Shown here in pieces: positions 31,521-41,812 of a stretch of DNA of 64,000 nt. The DNA lies in NCBI GenBank assembly GCA_018136815.1, contig CM030931.1, positions 3,339,801 to 3,403,800 of the forward strand. Reading direction: 5' to 3'. The DNA comes from Isochrysis galbana (lineage: Eukaryota; Haptophyta; Isochrysidales; Isochrysidaceae). How positions within the stretch are numbered: position 1 is the stretch's first letter; the number at the start of each line of letters is the position of its first letter. The notes under the pieces were generated by a model. The model saw only the letters and a program-made list of their open reading frames with translations. It did no database searches and had not been told where the DNA came from. Made by a program: the position numbers and the translations under genes.

Positions 31521-31608
<88 letters not shown>
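31437..31608 (+). repeat. SINE-like repeat copy 2 followed by (ATT)n microsatellite
   Basis: 31437-31520 matches the repeat at 21240-21325; it runs directly into about 28 ATT units (31524-31608). The array at the 3' end fits a retroposon tail that expanded into a microsatellite. Confidence 0.7.
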
Positions 31609-31609
31609 G

Positions 31610-32475
31610 ATCGAGGGATCGAGGGTGACGGACTGCGGAGTGGCGTCGCTCGGCGCCGGGCCCCGGCGTCAGGGTTCTGTGATCTGTAATCCTGGCGTCA
31701 GGCCTCCAATTTACAGGTCGGGTACGCCGACCGTGGAACCCTAGCAGCCGGAGTGGCGTGACTCTTTGGGTCTAGAGTAGGCGGCCGAAAGAAAAGGAAC
31801 GTCAGATTGAGGGCTTGCATCTACTCTTATGTCTTATGAAGTATGAGTACTATGAATGAGTGCCTTGCAATGATTTTAACGAGACTCCACAACGCACGAC
31901 GACACACGGCTGCGATTACATGTACAATGAATGAGAGAGAGCGAGCGCCCGTGGCCTTGGCCTTGCCTTTGGCGCCACTTGGACCGATTGAGGAAATAGC
32001 TATGGATGACACCAGGAGCCTTGAATGCCGTTCCCCAGGGTTGGCGTGCGGCTTGCTGCTAACTATCATGCCGCCGTCGAGTGTGCAGCCCTTGGCGTAA
32101 ACGGCGGAGCGTAGCCCATGCTCTGTCCATGCACACCACGTCACAAATCCCAGAGATGGTGTGTGTGCAAATGTGTTGTGAGCATGCGAATCCAGGCAAG
32201 CCGATGCATGCAATGCACGAGGAAGCTCGGCGGCCAGCTCGCACGGCCCCGGGGCATCGCGTCAGTATGCGCGCCACGCGCATGGCCGCTCCTTACGGAC
32301 TCGGAAACATTCCTAGAGCTCGGACCGCGTACGCGACGTCAGAGAGGAGAGGAGGACGAGGTCAAGACGTTTCCTTGGGGCCGTCGTCCGCATCCCAACA
32401 CTCCAAGGCAAGAGGCACTCTACCCTGCCGAGGTCGCATGACGCGCCACACACACCGCCCGTCAGGTCCGGAGTC
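31610..32475. other. Intergenic; nothing identified
   Basis: No frame with recognisable features. It lies downstream of the Cys-rich membrane protein gene on the minus strand, so part may be its 3' UTR. Confidence 0.35.
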
Positions 32476-33331
32476 TTACATATCTGCCTCAAACCCGGCG
32501 TCTCCTCCCCCTCCGCCCTCGAAGCCACCGCCGCCGTGATGGCCACCGTGGTCCATCATCTCGTTCATCATCATTCCACCAACAAAGCCCGTTGCAGCGC
32601 CCGTAGCAAAGCCAGACCCACCGCCGCCCCACCCGCCGTAGCCGCCGGCGTAGACGGGCGGGCTCATCATGGGCTGACCATAGGCGGCGGGATATCCCGG
32701 GGCCGCTGGGTAGCCTGGGACAGCCGAGCCCATCACGGGCTCGCTGTACACGTGCCGTGACGCCACCACCTAGGTATATCGCAAGGAGAGAGGAGGGCAA
32801 GGGATGAGCACAAGGCGGGTGGTAGGGCGGGCCGCGCATGTGGGCCGGAAGGGCGTGGCATGGCGTGATAATGTGCGTCGGCCACGCCGCGCGCGTGTGC
32901 GGCCGGTCGCTGCCGCCTCTGCGCACGTTATTGTTCTGCATGAAGAAGCAGCAGAAGCAAAGCACGACGAGCAGCCCCAAGAAGATGATGGCTCCAACGC
33001 TGTCGTTGGCGGAGCCCATGCAGTCTGGCGGCGTGTCGGCGCGCTGTGCGCACATGTTGCACCGGTCGCGCTTAGTCACGAACGCCGAGTTCGAGCAGAC
33101 GAACCGCGCAGCGCAGCGCACACATTGCGCCCCGAGCGGACAGCAGCCGGGGCTCTGCCTGGAGCAGCACATTCCGGGCATCCCGTTGAAGGCGGCGCGG
33201 CAGTTGCCCGCAAAGCAGCAGTCGGAGCATCCCTGCGTCAGTAGCAGCTGTCGCGCCGATGCGTTCGCGCTCACGCCAGAGAGCAGCGCGCACAGCAGCA
33301 GCAGCAGCACGCGCGCCGCCGCCGCTGCCAT
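32476..33331 (-). CDS. Cys-rich single-pass membrane protein with Gly/Met-rich tail, two exons, 232 aa
   Basis: Exon 1 is 33331-32927, the intron 32926-32770 (GTGCGC...ACCTAG), exon 2 32769-32476; the join is in phase 0. The signal peptide (AAAARVLLLLLCALLSGVSA) is followed by a lumenal or extracellular region of about 85 residues with 15 or so cysteines (GCSDCCFAGNC, GMCCSRQSPGCCPLGAQC). One membrane helix follows (VGAIIFLGLLVVLCFCCFF). The cytoplasmic tail has PGYPAAPGYPAAYGQP repeats and ends in GGMMMNEMMDHGGHHGGGG and acidic residues. The arrangement resembles small receptor-like or Shisa-like proteins, but I cannot name a family. The leader upstream of ATG is a C-run on the plus strand. 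Confidence 0.75.
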
Positions 33332-34129
33332 TGCGCGCGGGCGCCCCCCCCCCTTCCTCCCCCCCCCTTACCCGCGTCCAGAGCTTTTCTTCCACTCCCC
33401 CCCCCCCCCCCCCCCACTTATTGTAGACCGAACCTACCCAAATCACAAATATTGTAACCTTCTAACCCTAACCCGACCGCCCGGCCGCCGGGGGGGGGGC
33501 TTCAGGTACAAGTAGGCGGTAGAAAAACACCCGCGTTCACTTTCTTTGGGGGGGTGTTTAACCTGAGTTGTTTTGTAGGGTTATTATTCCCGAGAGGTGA
33601 CGTCAACGTCACCGTCGCACCGTCATTGGCTTGTCGCGCTAGCTAGCCTTCAATGGTCAATGGTTACTCTGACTCTGATCTACGATCTACATTGCTCTAC
33701 TCAGCACAGTCATTGGTCACCTGTCACTGGTCACTGGGCCCAAGATGTAAGATGTCTTCAAGATGGGTTGTGGGTTGGGCTAAACATGGTACCCCGGCCG
33801 AGAGGAGAGAGGAGTTCGTCCCTCCTCTGCGCGCTACTGAGCGCGCGTTCTCCGGATCTCTTCAACACCCAACACAAGGTTGAACTATCAGTAAACTAAT
33901 AGGGTCATGGATCATGGAGCGCGCGCCGCCTCCCTCCCCCGCTGCCACGGCCCTCGCCGCGCTGCACGAAAATTGAGTACACTGATGGAGACCTGGAGAC
34001 ACCGTTGTCGCCGAAGCGACCGCGCCAGGACGACCCCCCTAGCCAGGTGGGCACCAAAGCCAGAAGCCACCGCATCTCGCATCTCACCCCCGCACCCCGC
34101 ATCACCACGACCACGAACAGCGTGGTGTC
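33332..34129. other. Intergenic with C-runs; nothing identified
   Basis: 33345-33416 holds long C-runs, probably part of the promoter or leader of the minus-strand gene. The rest shows no gene. Confidence 0.4.
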
Positions 34130-34302
34130 GCCTTGGCACCATCGCGGTGACCAGGGCGGCTGAGAGGAGAGAGAGCGACGCCATCGTTCGCGCTCTCTCC
34201 AGAACAGAACCGGATAAGAATCTCTCTACAACCCCCAAACACTACCACTATCTCACACACATTCACGGTAACACGTAGAATACTAACGTAGACAGAGTGG
34301 AG
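34130..34302 (+). repeat. Dispersed ~170-bp repeat, copy 1 (other copy at 51104)
   Basis: Shares GGCACCATCGCGGT, GAGAGAGAGCGACGCCATCG and CTCTCCAGAACAGAACCGGA, and the end AACTAACGTCTAACG-like to CAGAGTGG, with 51104-51285. The sequence between them differs by small indels. Confidence 0.7.
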
Positions 34303-34383
34303 AGTGGCAGCACAGACCACTTCTGGTACAACTCAAAGTTAGCATGTGACACAATCGCATCCATCTCAGCCAAAGTGAAGCGC

Positions 34384-35125
34384 TCATACTCCTCTTCCAC
34401 ACGCGCAGGCGCAATCGCAGGCCAATTGGGGCTGCCGGTAAGTCCGTTGACCGTTGAAGGTCCACGTGTTTATGGACACAACAGCTTTGCGCGCCTTAAA
34501 ACTAGGCATTCCCGCAATGGGCGATGGGCAAACATATTCAACATACGAGCCTGGGAGGAGCTTGGTCATGTCGTGAAAGGACGCCCGGCCGCCGGTGATT
34601 CGAAGCGAGCCGTTCGCCACATCTGGCCGAGTCACATGCCCGAGCAAAAAAGCCGCAGCTCCATCGACCATCGAGGGTTTGAATGATGGAGAAGTGCCGT
34701 GTCGCTCCCGCCTCCTTCGACTTCGACGTCTTGTACACTACGCCGGGCAGCTCGCCGAACGCCTTCACCACCGCGATCGCGATCTCGTCAAAGCACAGCT
34801 GTGGGATGTCAAAGAGGCGGTACCGATAACGAGGGACTCGGTAGCTCGTATGGTCTTGCCCAGCATGGTGTTGAGGATGCCGTTGCGGACGAAGTGCATG
34901 CCGAGCTCCACCGTGAAGTTCTCTTTGAACTCGGAGATCTTGGAGGCCGGGTAGACGTTGCCCTCCACCTCCCAGGTGTCGCCCTCGGCCCCATAGCCAC
35001 TCCAACGGATGGCATCGGATGGCGATGTGGTTGGTGCTGCCGCGCTGAACCATGCCCACGACTTTGTCCACCTGCCAGTCGCCGTTGCTCGAAGTGAGCG
35101 GCCGCTTGGTACCTGCGTGTGCAAA
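34384..35125 (-). pseudogene. Decayed chromodomain-containing gene
   Basis: After a 3' splice-like CACACGCAG (near 35113) comes GDWQVDKVVGMVQRGSTNHI, then after a frame change RWSGYGAEGDTWEVEGNV: the two halves of one chromodomain. The break is a tandem duplication of 10 bases (CGGATGGCAT) at about 35007-35026. Further coding-like blocks follow in different frames (FTVELGMHFVRNGILNTML; LCFDEIAIAVVKAFGELPG; AAFLLGHVTRPDVANGSLRI). Several frameshifts point to decay, although consensus errors cannot be excluded. No integrase or RT is nearby, so this is not an obvious retroelement piece. Confidence 0.5.
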
Positions 35126-35904
35126 AGGAGGCGTAGCTCGAGTCAAAGAATAGATGGGTTGTTAGGCTGGTGCATGCGGGTTTGTGACATTTGTGAGATA
35201 TGGGCAAGTAGGTGTATGGCTGTCTGTGCATCTACAAAATTCGCGCTGTGGAGCACGGGCTGGCTCCCCCCCCCCCTGCGGGGTGCGAGCGCGCATGCGC
35301 GAACCAACCCCCCAGAGGCGTGTGGGCCCGCCAGGTGCAAGGAGGAACGGCCGCAGGACTCCCAGGGGGTGTGGGAGGGCGGCGCACACCTGAGCGTGGC
35401 ATGAGGCTTGCGGATGTGGCCTCCGAGGTGACCGGCAGCCTCGGCAGCCCTCCGACCGGGGCGGCCGCCACCGTAATTCTGAGATTCACTTGAAACGCGA
35501 AAAAAAACCTCCCGAGAGTAGCTCAAGCTCAGCCCCCCTATACTTATAGTGGTATTAGTTGCGCTCTAGACCTGATACTGAGTGTCATATGACAAGGCTA
35601 GAGGCTACAATTCAACTAGTTTTACTACTACAAGTTCGGGAGCGGGAAATACCGGCGCTCCCAGCTCCGAGCCCCCCTCCCCCCCTAATTAATGGCCGTC
35701 AACCTGACTTGACTTGCCCAACGTTGACACCGTGTATCGTATTGGACTTCTAGCACACGTCGTATTCACACCCTCTTAGTTTAGAGTAGGGTGCCAGGTG
35801 TTAGAGAGTTTTTGAGGTGGCTCATCAACAGTGAATTCAACCGTGTGGGCGACATCCCACCTTCTCCCCCCCCTCCCCTCTCTCCCCCTCTTCCCGAGGG
35901 GGGA
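35126..35904. other. Intergenic; promoter region of the myosin-like gene
   Basis: No gene is seen. The last 45 bases before ATG 35905 are almost pure C/T. Confidence 0.35.
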
Positions 35905-38900
35905 ATGGACACCTGGCTCGAGACGCTTCCCGCAGACGTGCTGCTCGCCGAGGAATGGAGCTCAGGAGAGGAGCTCGCGCGCTCTGCCACGCTCCACCGC
36001 TCCTCCTGCTGCCACATCGGTCCCTGCCTCTCGATCCTCCCCCGCCTCCCTCACTCCCATGCCTCAGAGCCGGCAAGCAAGCTTGGCCAGCGCGAGGGGG
36101 AAAGGCTGATTGGGCGGGGCACGCAGCGTGCGCTCGTCTTTGTTGGCGGCTCGGGGGCCACATCGGTGCCGCTGATCGCCGCGCTCACCGCCTCCATCGC
36201 TGCTTCTGTGCCGCGTGCACAGCGCGAGCGGCGCGAGCGGCTGCTCAGCGCGGCGAGAGAATGCCACGCGCTGCTATGTGCTTTCACTTGCGCGGCAGCC
36301 GACGGGTCAGCCGGTTCGTCGGGCGTGCCCGCGCCTGGGCGGCTCTTCCACACGCAAGAGTGGGTCGTCGAGGCGCCGCCCACAGGTGGCGACGCACGCG
36401 CGCTGCCTCTGGTGTCCGTCCGGATGCCGCTGCTCGCACGCCGAACCGCTGGGAGCCAACCGTTTTGTACAAAGTGCTGGGCCGCTTCGCTCTTCGCCCA
36501 GCTCGCCGACGACCCGGCGGCCAAGAAGCGCCAGCGGACGCATATGGAGTCTGGGCGCGCGGCGCTCCGTGGCCTCTGCGCACGCACGGGCATGAGCGCC
36601 GATGATATCGCCGGGCTCTTTGCGTTGCTCAACGCCTCAGTCCGCTTGGCCGAGGTGCGGTGGTACGTGCTACCTGGGCAGCAGTCTCCACCAGACTTCA
36701 AAGACGAGCTGGCTGCACGCGCCTTCCGGGCGGCCGCCGCCAACCTTGGCGTGACCGAGAAGGCGTTGCGGGCGGCGCTCAGCCCGAGCACCCAGTCCTG
36801 GTCAGAGGCGGCGCTTGCTGACGAAGTCTATTCGCGCCTACTGATCTGGCTCGTGACGCATATCAACCGCTCTCTGCAGCGCGCTGCGGATGCCGATGAT
36901 AGCAGCGGGGGCGGGGGCGCCGAGCATGAGTTGGTGCACCGGGGTAGCGGCGGTCGGCTGCTCCTGGTCGATCCGATGCAGCTCCACCCGGCGGCCGACC
37001 ATGACCCGGACCTGGACGGCCTGCTGGCTTCGCTCTTCTGTGAGGGCCTCTTTGAGCAGGCCGCGACGCCCGCAGTTGCTCATAGCGTTGCGGTGGATCC
37101 GCCCGGCCACAACGTGTGCGCGCTCGAGGGGGAGCTCTTCACGGCCGCAGAGGGCGCATGCCCACACCTCGGTTCATCCGTTGCGATGCGTGTGTTGCGA
37201 GCTCTCTCGCCTGTCGTCGAGGCGTCGACCCATCGCGCCAAGAAGGCGAGTGGCGACTGGGCGAATGACTTGGCGCAGGCTATGGCCGGAGCGCGCGATC
37301 GGCTGCTCTGTGAGCACGGGGGCGACGAAGAATGGGTGACACTCCGTCATGCGCCCGGTGGCCTGGAGGCAAGCTACCGCCTGTGCGGGGCGAGCGCTGC
37401 GCCTCGGGATAGGGTTGACGCTACGCACCGTAATGGGAGTCCCGGCCTGCTCGACTCGGCCGCGGCTGAGTGGCACTCGGCGGGTGGTGCCACTGCGGTC
37501 CTCGGAGCGTTGAGCTCGTCCACGTCGCCGTTCGTCCGCTCCATCGCTCTCAGCTCAAGCGCTAACGCCGGCGCTAACGGACCGTCCCTCTCCACCGACG
37601 ATGCCACCAGCTCGTGGGCGACGCTTGCCGGGCGCACTGCGGCACTGCTCGGCGCTCTCAACCGGCTCGCTGGCGGAGTCGTGCGAACGGTGGTTTGCCT
37701 TGACGTGCAGGGTACGCCTTGGGATGAATCGGTGGACTCGCCGAGTGGCGAGGGACCCGCTGTGGCCGGCATTGGGCGCAACGGCCATGGCCATTCGTTT
37801 AGCCGCGGCATCCATGGCACTTCGCCGACGGCCACCGGTTTTGATGGCGCCGGCCGCACTGCGCCCGCCACTACCGCTGCTGCCGGCTCTCCTCTCCCGG
37901 CTCTCCTTACTGTACTCGCAGCCTACGCGCAGCGTGCGGTCGACGGCCATCCATACGTCGCCCCGGCCGCCGACTGGCTGCGCAGATACGGTGGCCTTCT
38001 CGGCTGTCCGCCACCGCACGGTAGACTCTCGACGGGCCGGCGCCGAATGAGCCGCACTGCGGACTCAGATGTGGAAGCGCTCGCGGCACTGCTGCGAGTG
38101 CTAGGAGCGGAGGAGCCCAGTATCATCGTTCAAGACGGCGTCGTCCGGCTCTCGGCCGCCGCGCTCCGCTCGGCCGAAGCGACTCTGGGCTCGGTTAGCA
38201 CCCACCTGCTGCGCGTCCAGGCGCGCGTGCGCGGCGTGGCTGCCCGCGCGCTCGTGACTAATACCAGGCGGGCGCAGGCCACGAGGGTGCACGCCGCTTT
38301 GTTCTTGCAGGCTGCTTGGCGCGGCCGCAGCACGCGCATAGAGGTGTCCATCATGCGTGTGGCGAGGGCCGAAGCGCGGCGAGCGGCAGTGGCCTCCGCC
38401 GTGCCGATGTTGCAGGCCTATGCGCGTGGGCTGCGAGTGCGATCCGCGTGGCGGCGCGCGCGCGCGCTGGCGCGGCTTCAGAGGGTCGGTCGCGGCTTCG
38501 TCGGCCGGCTGCATGCCGCCCGCACCCGCTTTCTTGTCACGTCGGAGCCATCGCGTCATCGGCTTGCCAGATGGGTAGACGGCATCATAGTGCGCCGGCG
38601 GTTCGTCAAGCTCACCCTGGCGGTTCGGACCATCCAACACGCGTGCTGCCAGGCCATCGCACGTTGGGAGAGGGCTGGCGTCCGCGAGGCGCGCGATGAC
38701 TACCACAGGAGACGCGACACTGCTGTACGCCAGCTCGCCGCTCTACGCGACCAGTTGGCGGGCGAGAATGTGGACGGCGCGCATGCACGAGCGCTCAACC
38801 AGCGCATCGCCCACAAGGTATTCTACCTGCGCCAGTCCCGCATCGACCTCGTCGACGTGTTGCGGCGAGCGCGCCGACGGCGCCCACCCGCGCAAAGGCG

Positions 38901-40548
38901 CACTACAAGCTCGCATGATGAGCAGCATGGGCCTGTCTTCTTGGAGAGCAAGTCTCCATCGCGGCGTGATGTCTCGCATCGCGCTCCAATGCGTCCGACC
39001 CCCTCAGCGAGCGCCACGCAGTCGAAAAGGACTAGGATTACCCCGGCCATCGAGGTGAGCCTCGACCGCTCGCCCCCTCTCGGCTTGCCGCGGATGATCC
39101 TACGTGCATCCGCGGCGGCCGCGGCGGAGGCAGAGGCCAAGGCGGAGGTCAAGGCGGCAGAGGTAGCACTTGCCAAGCGGGAGGCGGAGGTGGCCCTAGA
39201 GCTTGCCTCTCAGGCCGCCGTGGACGTCGCAAGGCGCCAGGTAGAGGCGGCGCAGGCGACGGCCGAGTCAGCGGCGACGGAGTTAGCGGCGGCCCTTGCC
39301 GCACTCGGGGCGCTGCGCAAGGCGGAGGAGCAAGTGGAAGCAGAGGCGGCCAAGGTGTGGGACGAGCACGTCGTAGCAAATGAGGAAGATCCTAGGCCGT
39401 CGCTGACCGAAGGAGACGCGGGTGACCTCTCTGGCCTCAAGGTTTTGGGCACGGCGATCTCGCGCGAGAACGCCCCAGGGCCTGCTGACGATCTGCAGCT
39501 GTCGGCGCGCTCCAGTGTCGCAGAAGAAGCGCTACGCGTGGCGCTCGACGCCCTTGAAGGGCGAGGCACTGCGCCAGAGGAAATGATTGAGCGCGCGCTC
39601 GCCCGGAGCCGACCGGCAGGTGCGGCAGGTGCCGGCGGAGGACTTGGGCTCGACGAGGAGACGCTATCTGCCGCCATCGGAGCCCTACAGGTCGAAGCCG
39701 AGGCACCTGAATGCTCCGAGGCGCAGCGGTACGCGCTGCGCAAGAAGATGCGCGCTTTGGGCGCACATCTGCGCCGGCTGCAGGGCGACCGTGAGGAGAT
39801 CGCTCGAGCCCAGGCGGAGCGAACACCGCGTGGGCGCGCCCCGCGCCCCTTCGCCTATGTCCACATGGGTTTGGCTGCCGATGCGCCGGGCGCCGCCCCG
39901 TCGTCCCCTCCGAGGCTTGCGCCACCAAAGACACGGTCGGTGGGCAAGGGCTCAGCCCCAGAGCATTGTCGGTCTCCTCCCGCGCTGCAAGAGGCAAGCT
40001 CCCGCCTCTCGACCTCCATGGCCACGCCGTTGGATGCCCCTCGCGCCGTTTCCTCCCGCAAGTACTTTTCTGCCGAGGTGGCCACGATGGCGCGCAATTT
40101 TGTCCGCACGGGCCGGTGGCGCCAAGTCGATCGGATGCTCACAGCGCCATCGCTGGTGCCGGCGAGGCGGCGGGCGCCCAAGGCATCGGTGCCGCTGCGT
40201 TTGCGACAGCCAGCACCTCCAGTTGAGCAATTGCCTGTCCAGCGGTACATGTTGCGCTCCTCGCCGCCCATGAGCCGCGCGCGTGCCGCTGCCTCGCGGA
40301 AGACTGCCGCCGACCCAGCTCCAACCGTGGCTCTGCGGCCCCCGCCACCTGCGCCACCCCCCCCACGTTTTTGGTCGAGTCACTACTCGAGGCGTTCAAC
40401 GCGCCACCGCAGCGCCTCGCACCGCGTCGAGCCTCGTCTTCGCCCGCGTTTCGACGGTCCCCGCCGCCGCGAAGCAGATCGCCAGTGTGCAGAATGCCCC
40501 TGCAGGACACGGGCAATCCTTCCGCCTCTCCTTCCGGAATCAGGCTGA
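35905..40548 (+). CDS. Divergent myosin-like protein with degenerate motor, IQ neck and coiled-coil tail
   Basis: Single open frame, 1547 aa from ATG 35905. Landmarks run in myosin order. RALVFVGGSGATSVPLIAAL (residue ~80) stands where the P-loop GESGAGKT should be. ALADEVYSRLLIWLVTHINRSL (~310) matches the helix before switch II. LLLVDPMQLHP stands in place of DIFGFE. SPFVRSI (~535) matches the FVRCI strand, WLRRYGGLLG the converter entry, and LRVLGAEEPSIIVQDGVVRL (~735) the motor end. At least four IQ-like repeats follow at ~765-885 (VQARVRGVAARALV, LQAAWRGRSTRIEV, LQAYARGLRVRSAW, LQRVGRGFVGRLHA). An Ala/Glu-rich coiled coil lies at ~1065-1150. The P-loop Lys and switch II signature are absent, so ATP hydrolysis is unlikely. 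The final ~60 codons may be out of frame (see next entry). The alternative is a fast-evolving IQ protein with no motor ancestry. Confidence 0.6.
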   Translation: MDTWLETLPADVLLAEEWSSGEELARSATLHRSSCCHIGPCLSILPRLPHSHASEPASKLGQREGERLIGRGTQRALVFVGGSGATSVPLIAALTASIAASVPRAQRERRERLLSAARECHALLCAFTCAAADGSAGSSGVPAPGRLFHTQEWVVEAPPTGGDARALPLVSVRMPLLARRTAGSQPFCTKCWAASLFAQLADDPAAKKRQRTHMESGRAALRGLCARTGMSADDIAGLFALLNASVRLAEVRWYVLPGQQSPPDFKDELAARAFRAAAANLGVTEKALRAALSPSTQSWSEAALADEVYSRLLIWLVTHINRSLQRAADADDSSGGGGAEHELVHRGSGGRLLLVDPMQLHPAADHDPDLDGLLASLFCEGLFEQAATPAVAHSVAVDPPGHNVCALEGELFTAAEGACPHLGSSVAMRVLRALSPVVEASTHRAKKASGDWANDLAQAMAGARDRLLCEHGGDEEWVTLRHAPGGLEASYRLCGASAAPRDRVDATHRNGSPGLLDSAAAEWHSAGGATAVLGALSSSTSPFVRSIALSSSANAGANGPSLSTDDATSSWATLAGRTAALLGALNRLAGGVVRTVVCLDVQGTPWDESVDSPSGEGPAVAGIGRNGHGHSFSRGIHGTSPTATGFDGAGRTAPATTAAAGSPLPALLTVLAAYAQRAVDGHPYVAPAADWLRRYGGLLGCPPPHGRLSTGRRRMSRTADSDVEALAALLRVLGAEEPSIIVQDGVVRLSAAALRSAEATLGSVSTHLLRVQARVRGVAARALVTNTRRAQATRVHAALFLQAAWRGRSTRIEVSIMRVARAEARRAAVASAVPMLQAYARGLRVRSAWRRARALARLQRVGRGFVGRLHAARTRFLVTSEPSRHRLARWVDGIIVRRRFVKLTLAVRTIQHACCQAIARWERAGVREARDDYHRRRDTAVRQLAALRDQLAGENVDGAHARALNQRIAHKVFYLRQSRIDLVDVLRRARRRRPPAQRRTTSSHDEQHGPVFLESKSPSRRDVSHRAPMRPTPSASATQSKRTRITPAIEVSLDRSPPLGLPRMILRASAAAAAEAEAKAEVKAAEVALAKREAEVALELASQAAVDVARRQVEAAQATAESAATELAAALAALGALRKAEEQVEAEAAKVWDEHVVANEEDPRPSLTEGDAGDLSGLKVLGTAISRENAPGPADDLQLSARSSVAEEALRVALDALEGRGTAPEEMIERALARSRPAGAAGAGGGLGLDEETLSAAIGALQVEAEAPECSEAQRYALRKKMRALGAHLRRLQGDREEIARAQAERTPRGRAPRPFAYVHMGLAADAPGAAPSSPPRLAPPKTRSVGKGSAPEHCRSPPALQEASSRLSTSMATPLDAPRAVSSRKYFSAEVATMARNFVRTGRWRQVDRMLTAPSLVPARRRAPKASVPLRLRQPAPPVEQLPVQRYMLRSSPPMSRARAAASRKTAADPAPTVALRPPPPAPPPPRFWSSHYSRRSTRHRSASHRVEPRLRPRFDGPRRREADRQCAECPCRTRAILPPLLPESG

Positions 40549-40961
40549 GCGGCGCACGCTCGCCTCTAATGCACCACCTGTCATCCTCAAGCCCGCCCAC
40601 AGTGACAACGCGCAACGGCGACGCTCATGCTACGCTGCGCCGCCCCCCAAGGTCATCTTCACCTACGGGGTTGGCTCGTATGTCGACCGACTGTGCGAGG
40701 CAGCGGGGTGATTTCGAGCAGTTCCCGAACGAACGATATAGCAAGGCTGGCGTGTACTCTCTGCACGGCGCGCCGAGTCCTGCTGGCTCAGCGCACGGCC
40801 GCCGGCCCAAGACACCGGTGACACCCATCGCAAGCGGTATCAGTGGATCTGGCGCACGGCGCGTGCCACCATCACCGGTGCCTCGCTTCGCTGTCAACCT
40901 CGGTGGCCCCGGTGCGGCTCTGCGAAGCGCAACGACGCCCTCACGGCGGCCAATTGCATGA
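40371..40961 (+). CDS. Probable true C-terminus of the myosin-like protein in the +1 frame
   Basis: Overlaps the end of the previous frame and continues 413 bases past its stop. The residues are Ser/Pro/Arg-rich and low in the Arg/Cys/His clutter typical of a wrong frame (SRSPVCRMPLQDTGNPSAS, PVTPIASGISGSGARRV). A C8 run at 40357-40364 and a T5 run just before it are likely sites of a sequencing or real frameshift that would join the two frames. It ends at TGA 40961. Confidence 0.4.
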   Translation: MVESLLEAFNAPPQRLAPRRASSSPAFRRSPPPRSRSPVCRMPLQDTGNPSASPSGIRLSGARSPLMHHLSSSSPPTVTTRNGDAHATLRRPPRSSSPTGLARMSTDCARQRGDFEQFPNERYSKAGVYSLHGAPSPAGSAHGRRPKTPVTPIASGISGSGARRVPPSPVPRFAVNLGGPGAALRSATTPSRRPIA

Positions 40962-41812
40962 GGTCCTCGTTGGCGGTGTTCCCTTGCGTAGCATTGGACC
41001 GCCCCTCGGGATATATCGGAGGCCCCTCAGGGCGTGCTGCCGCGGCTGCGCGCGCCTTGCTCTGGCTTTGAGTCGCCCATGATGATGGGTGTCAAAGCTA
41101 GTGGCCACCTCTAATCTATGGGGGGATGTCAGCGACGCGAGATCCCTTACCACCGAGTCTCCAATCCTCAAGGACTTCACACCCACCTCTCGCTCCATCG
41201 CACTCGTTGCACGTGGAGCCTGGGGATGGTAGGAAATGTTGCGTAGGCAATCAGTGGTAATCACCCTCACCGATCTATTGAATGTGCTTGTCCACGCAGC
41301 CTAGACCTAGAAAATGGGGTGATTTAGTTGGTCGCCCGGTCGCCGGGCGCGCTTTCACAAGGTGCACACGCTCCTGAAGACAAGGACAAGCGATGGTGAG
41401 GACGTTGGGGATATCTATCGTCCCAGTTCTAAGCCTGCCTTGTGTGGTCGTTCTCTTACCGCCCTTGGTTAGCTTGTATGGGATGCCTTGCTGAAAAGAA
41501 AACTCTTGAAGATGCCGCTAATGCTACTAGCCTATCACCCACTACTGGGAAGTCGCCTACGGCCTACGGCGCCCTCCCTAAGAGTCACCCGCGCCACTCA
41601 ACATGACGAGCGCGTGCTCTGAAAAAATGCTAAATATTCTCACCACGCGCGCGGCCTTGGCCTTGACCTTATACCTCGTAGCCACGCCCTTTCTCCTTTC
41701 CGCTCCCTTCTCCTGCCTCGCGGCGAGTCTCATCGTGCTCTACTTAGGGGTAAGGGATTTGGGGTTTCCGGTGATGGGCGGCGTGTGCCGGCCCTCGATG
41801 GTCTAGTTCTAT
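40962..41812. other. Intergenic; nothing identified
   Basis: No coding frame or RNA gene is convincing; part may be 3' UTR of the myosin-like gene. Confidence 0.35.

Noticed and set aside
31492-31689. Frame with a long run of Ile
   Set aside because: Translation of the ATT microsatellite.
33459-33472. Telomere-like CCCTAACCC sequence
   Set aside because: Only about one and a half units; chance occurrence.
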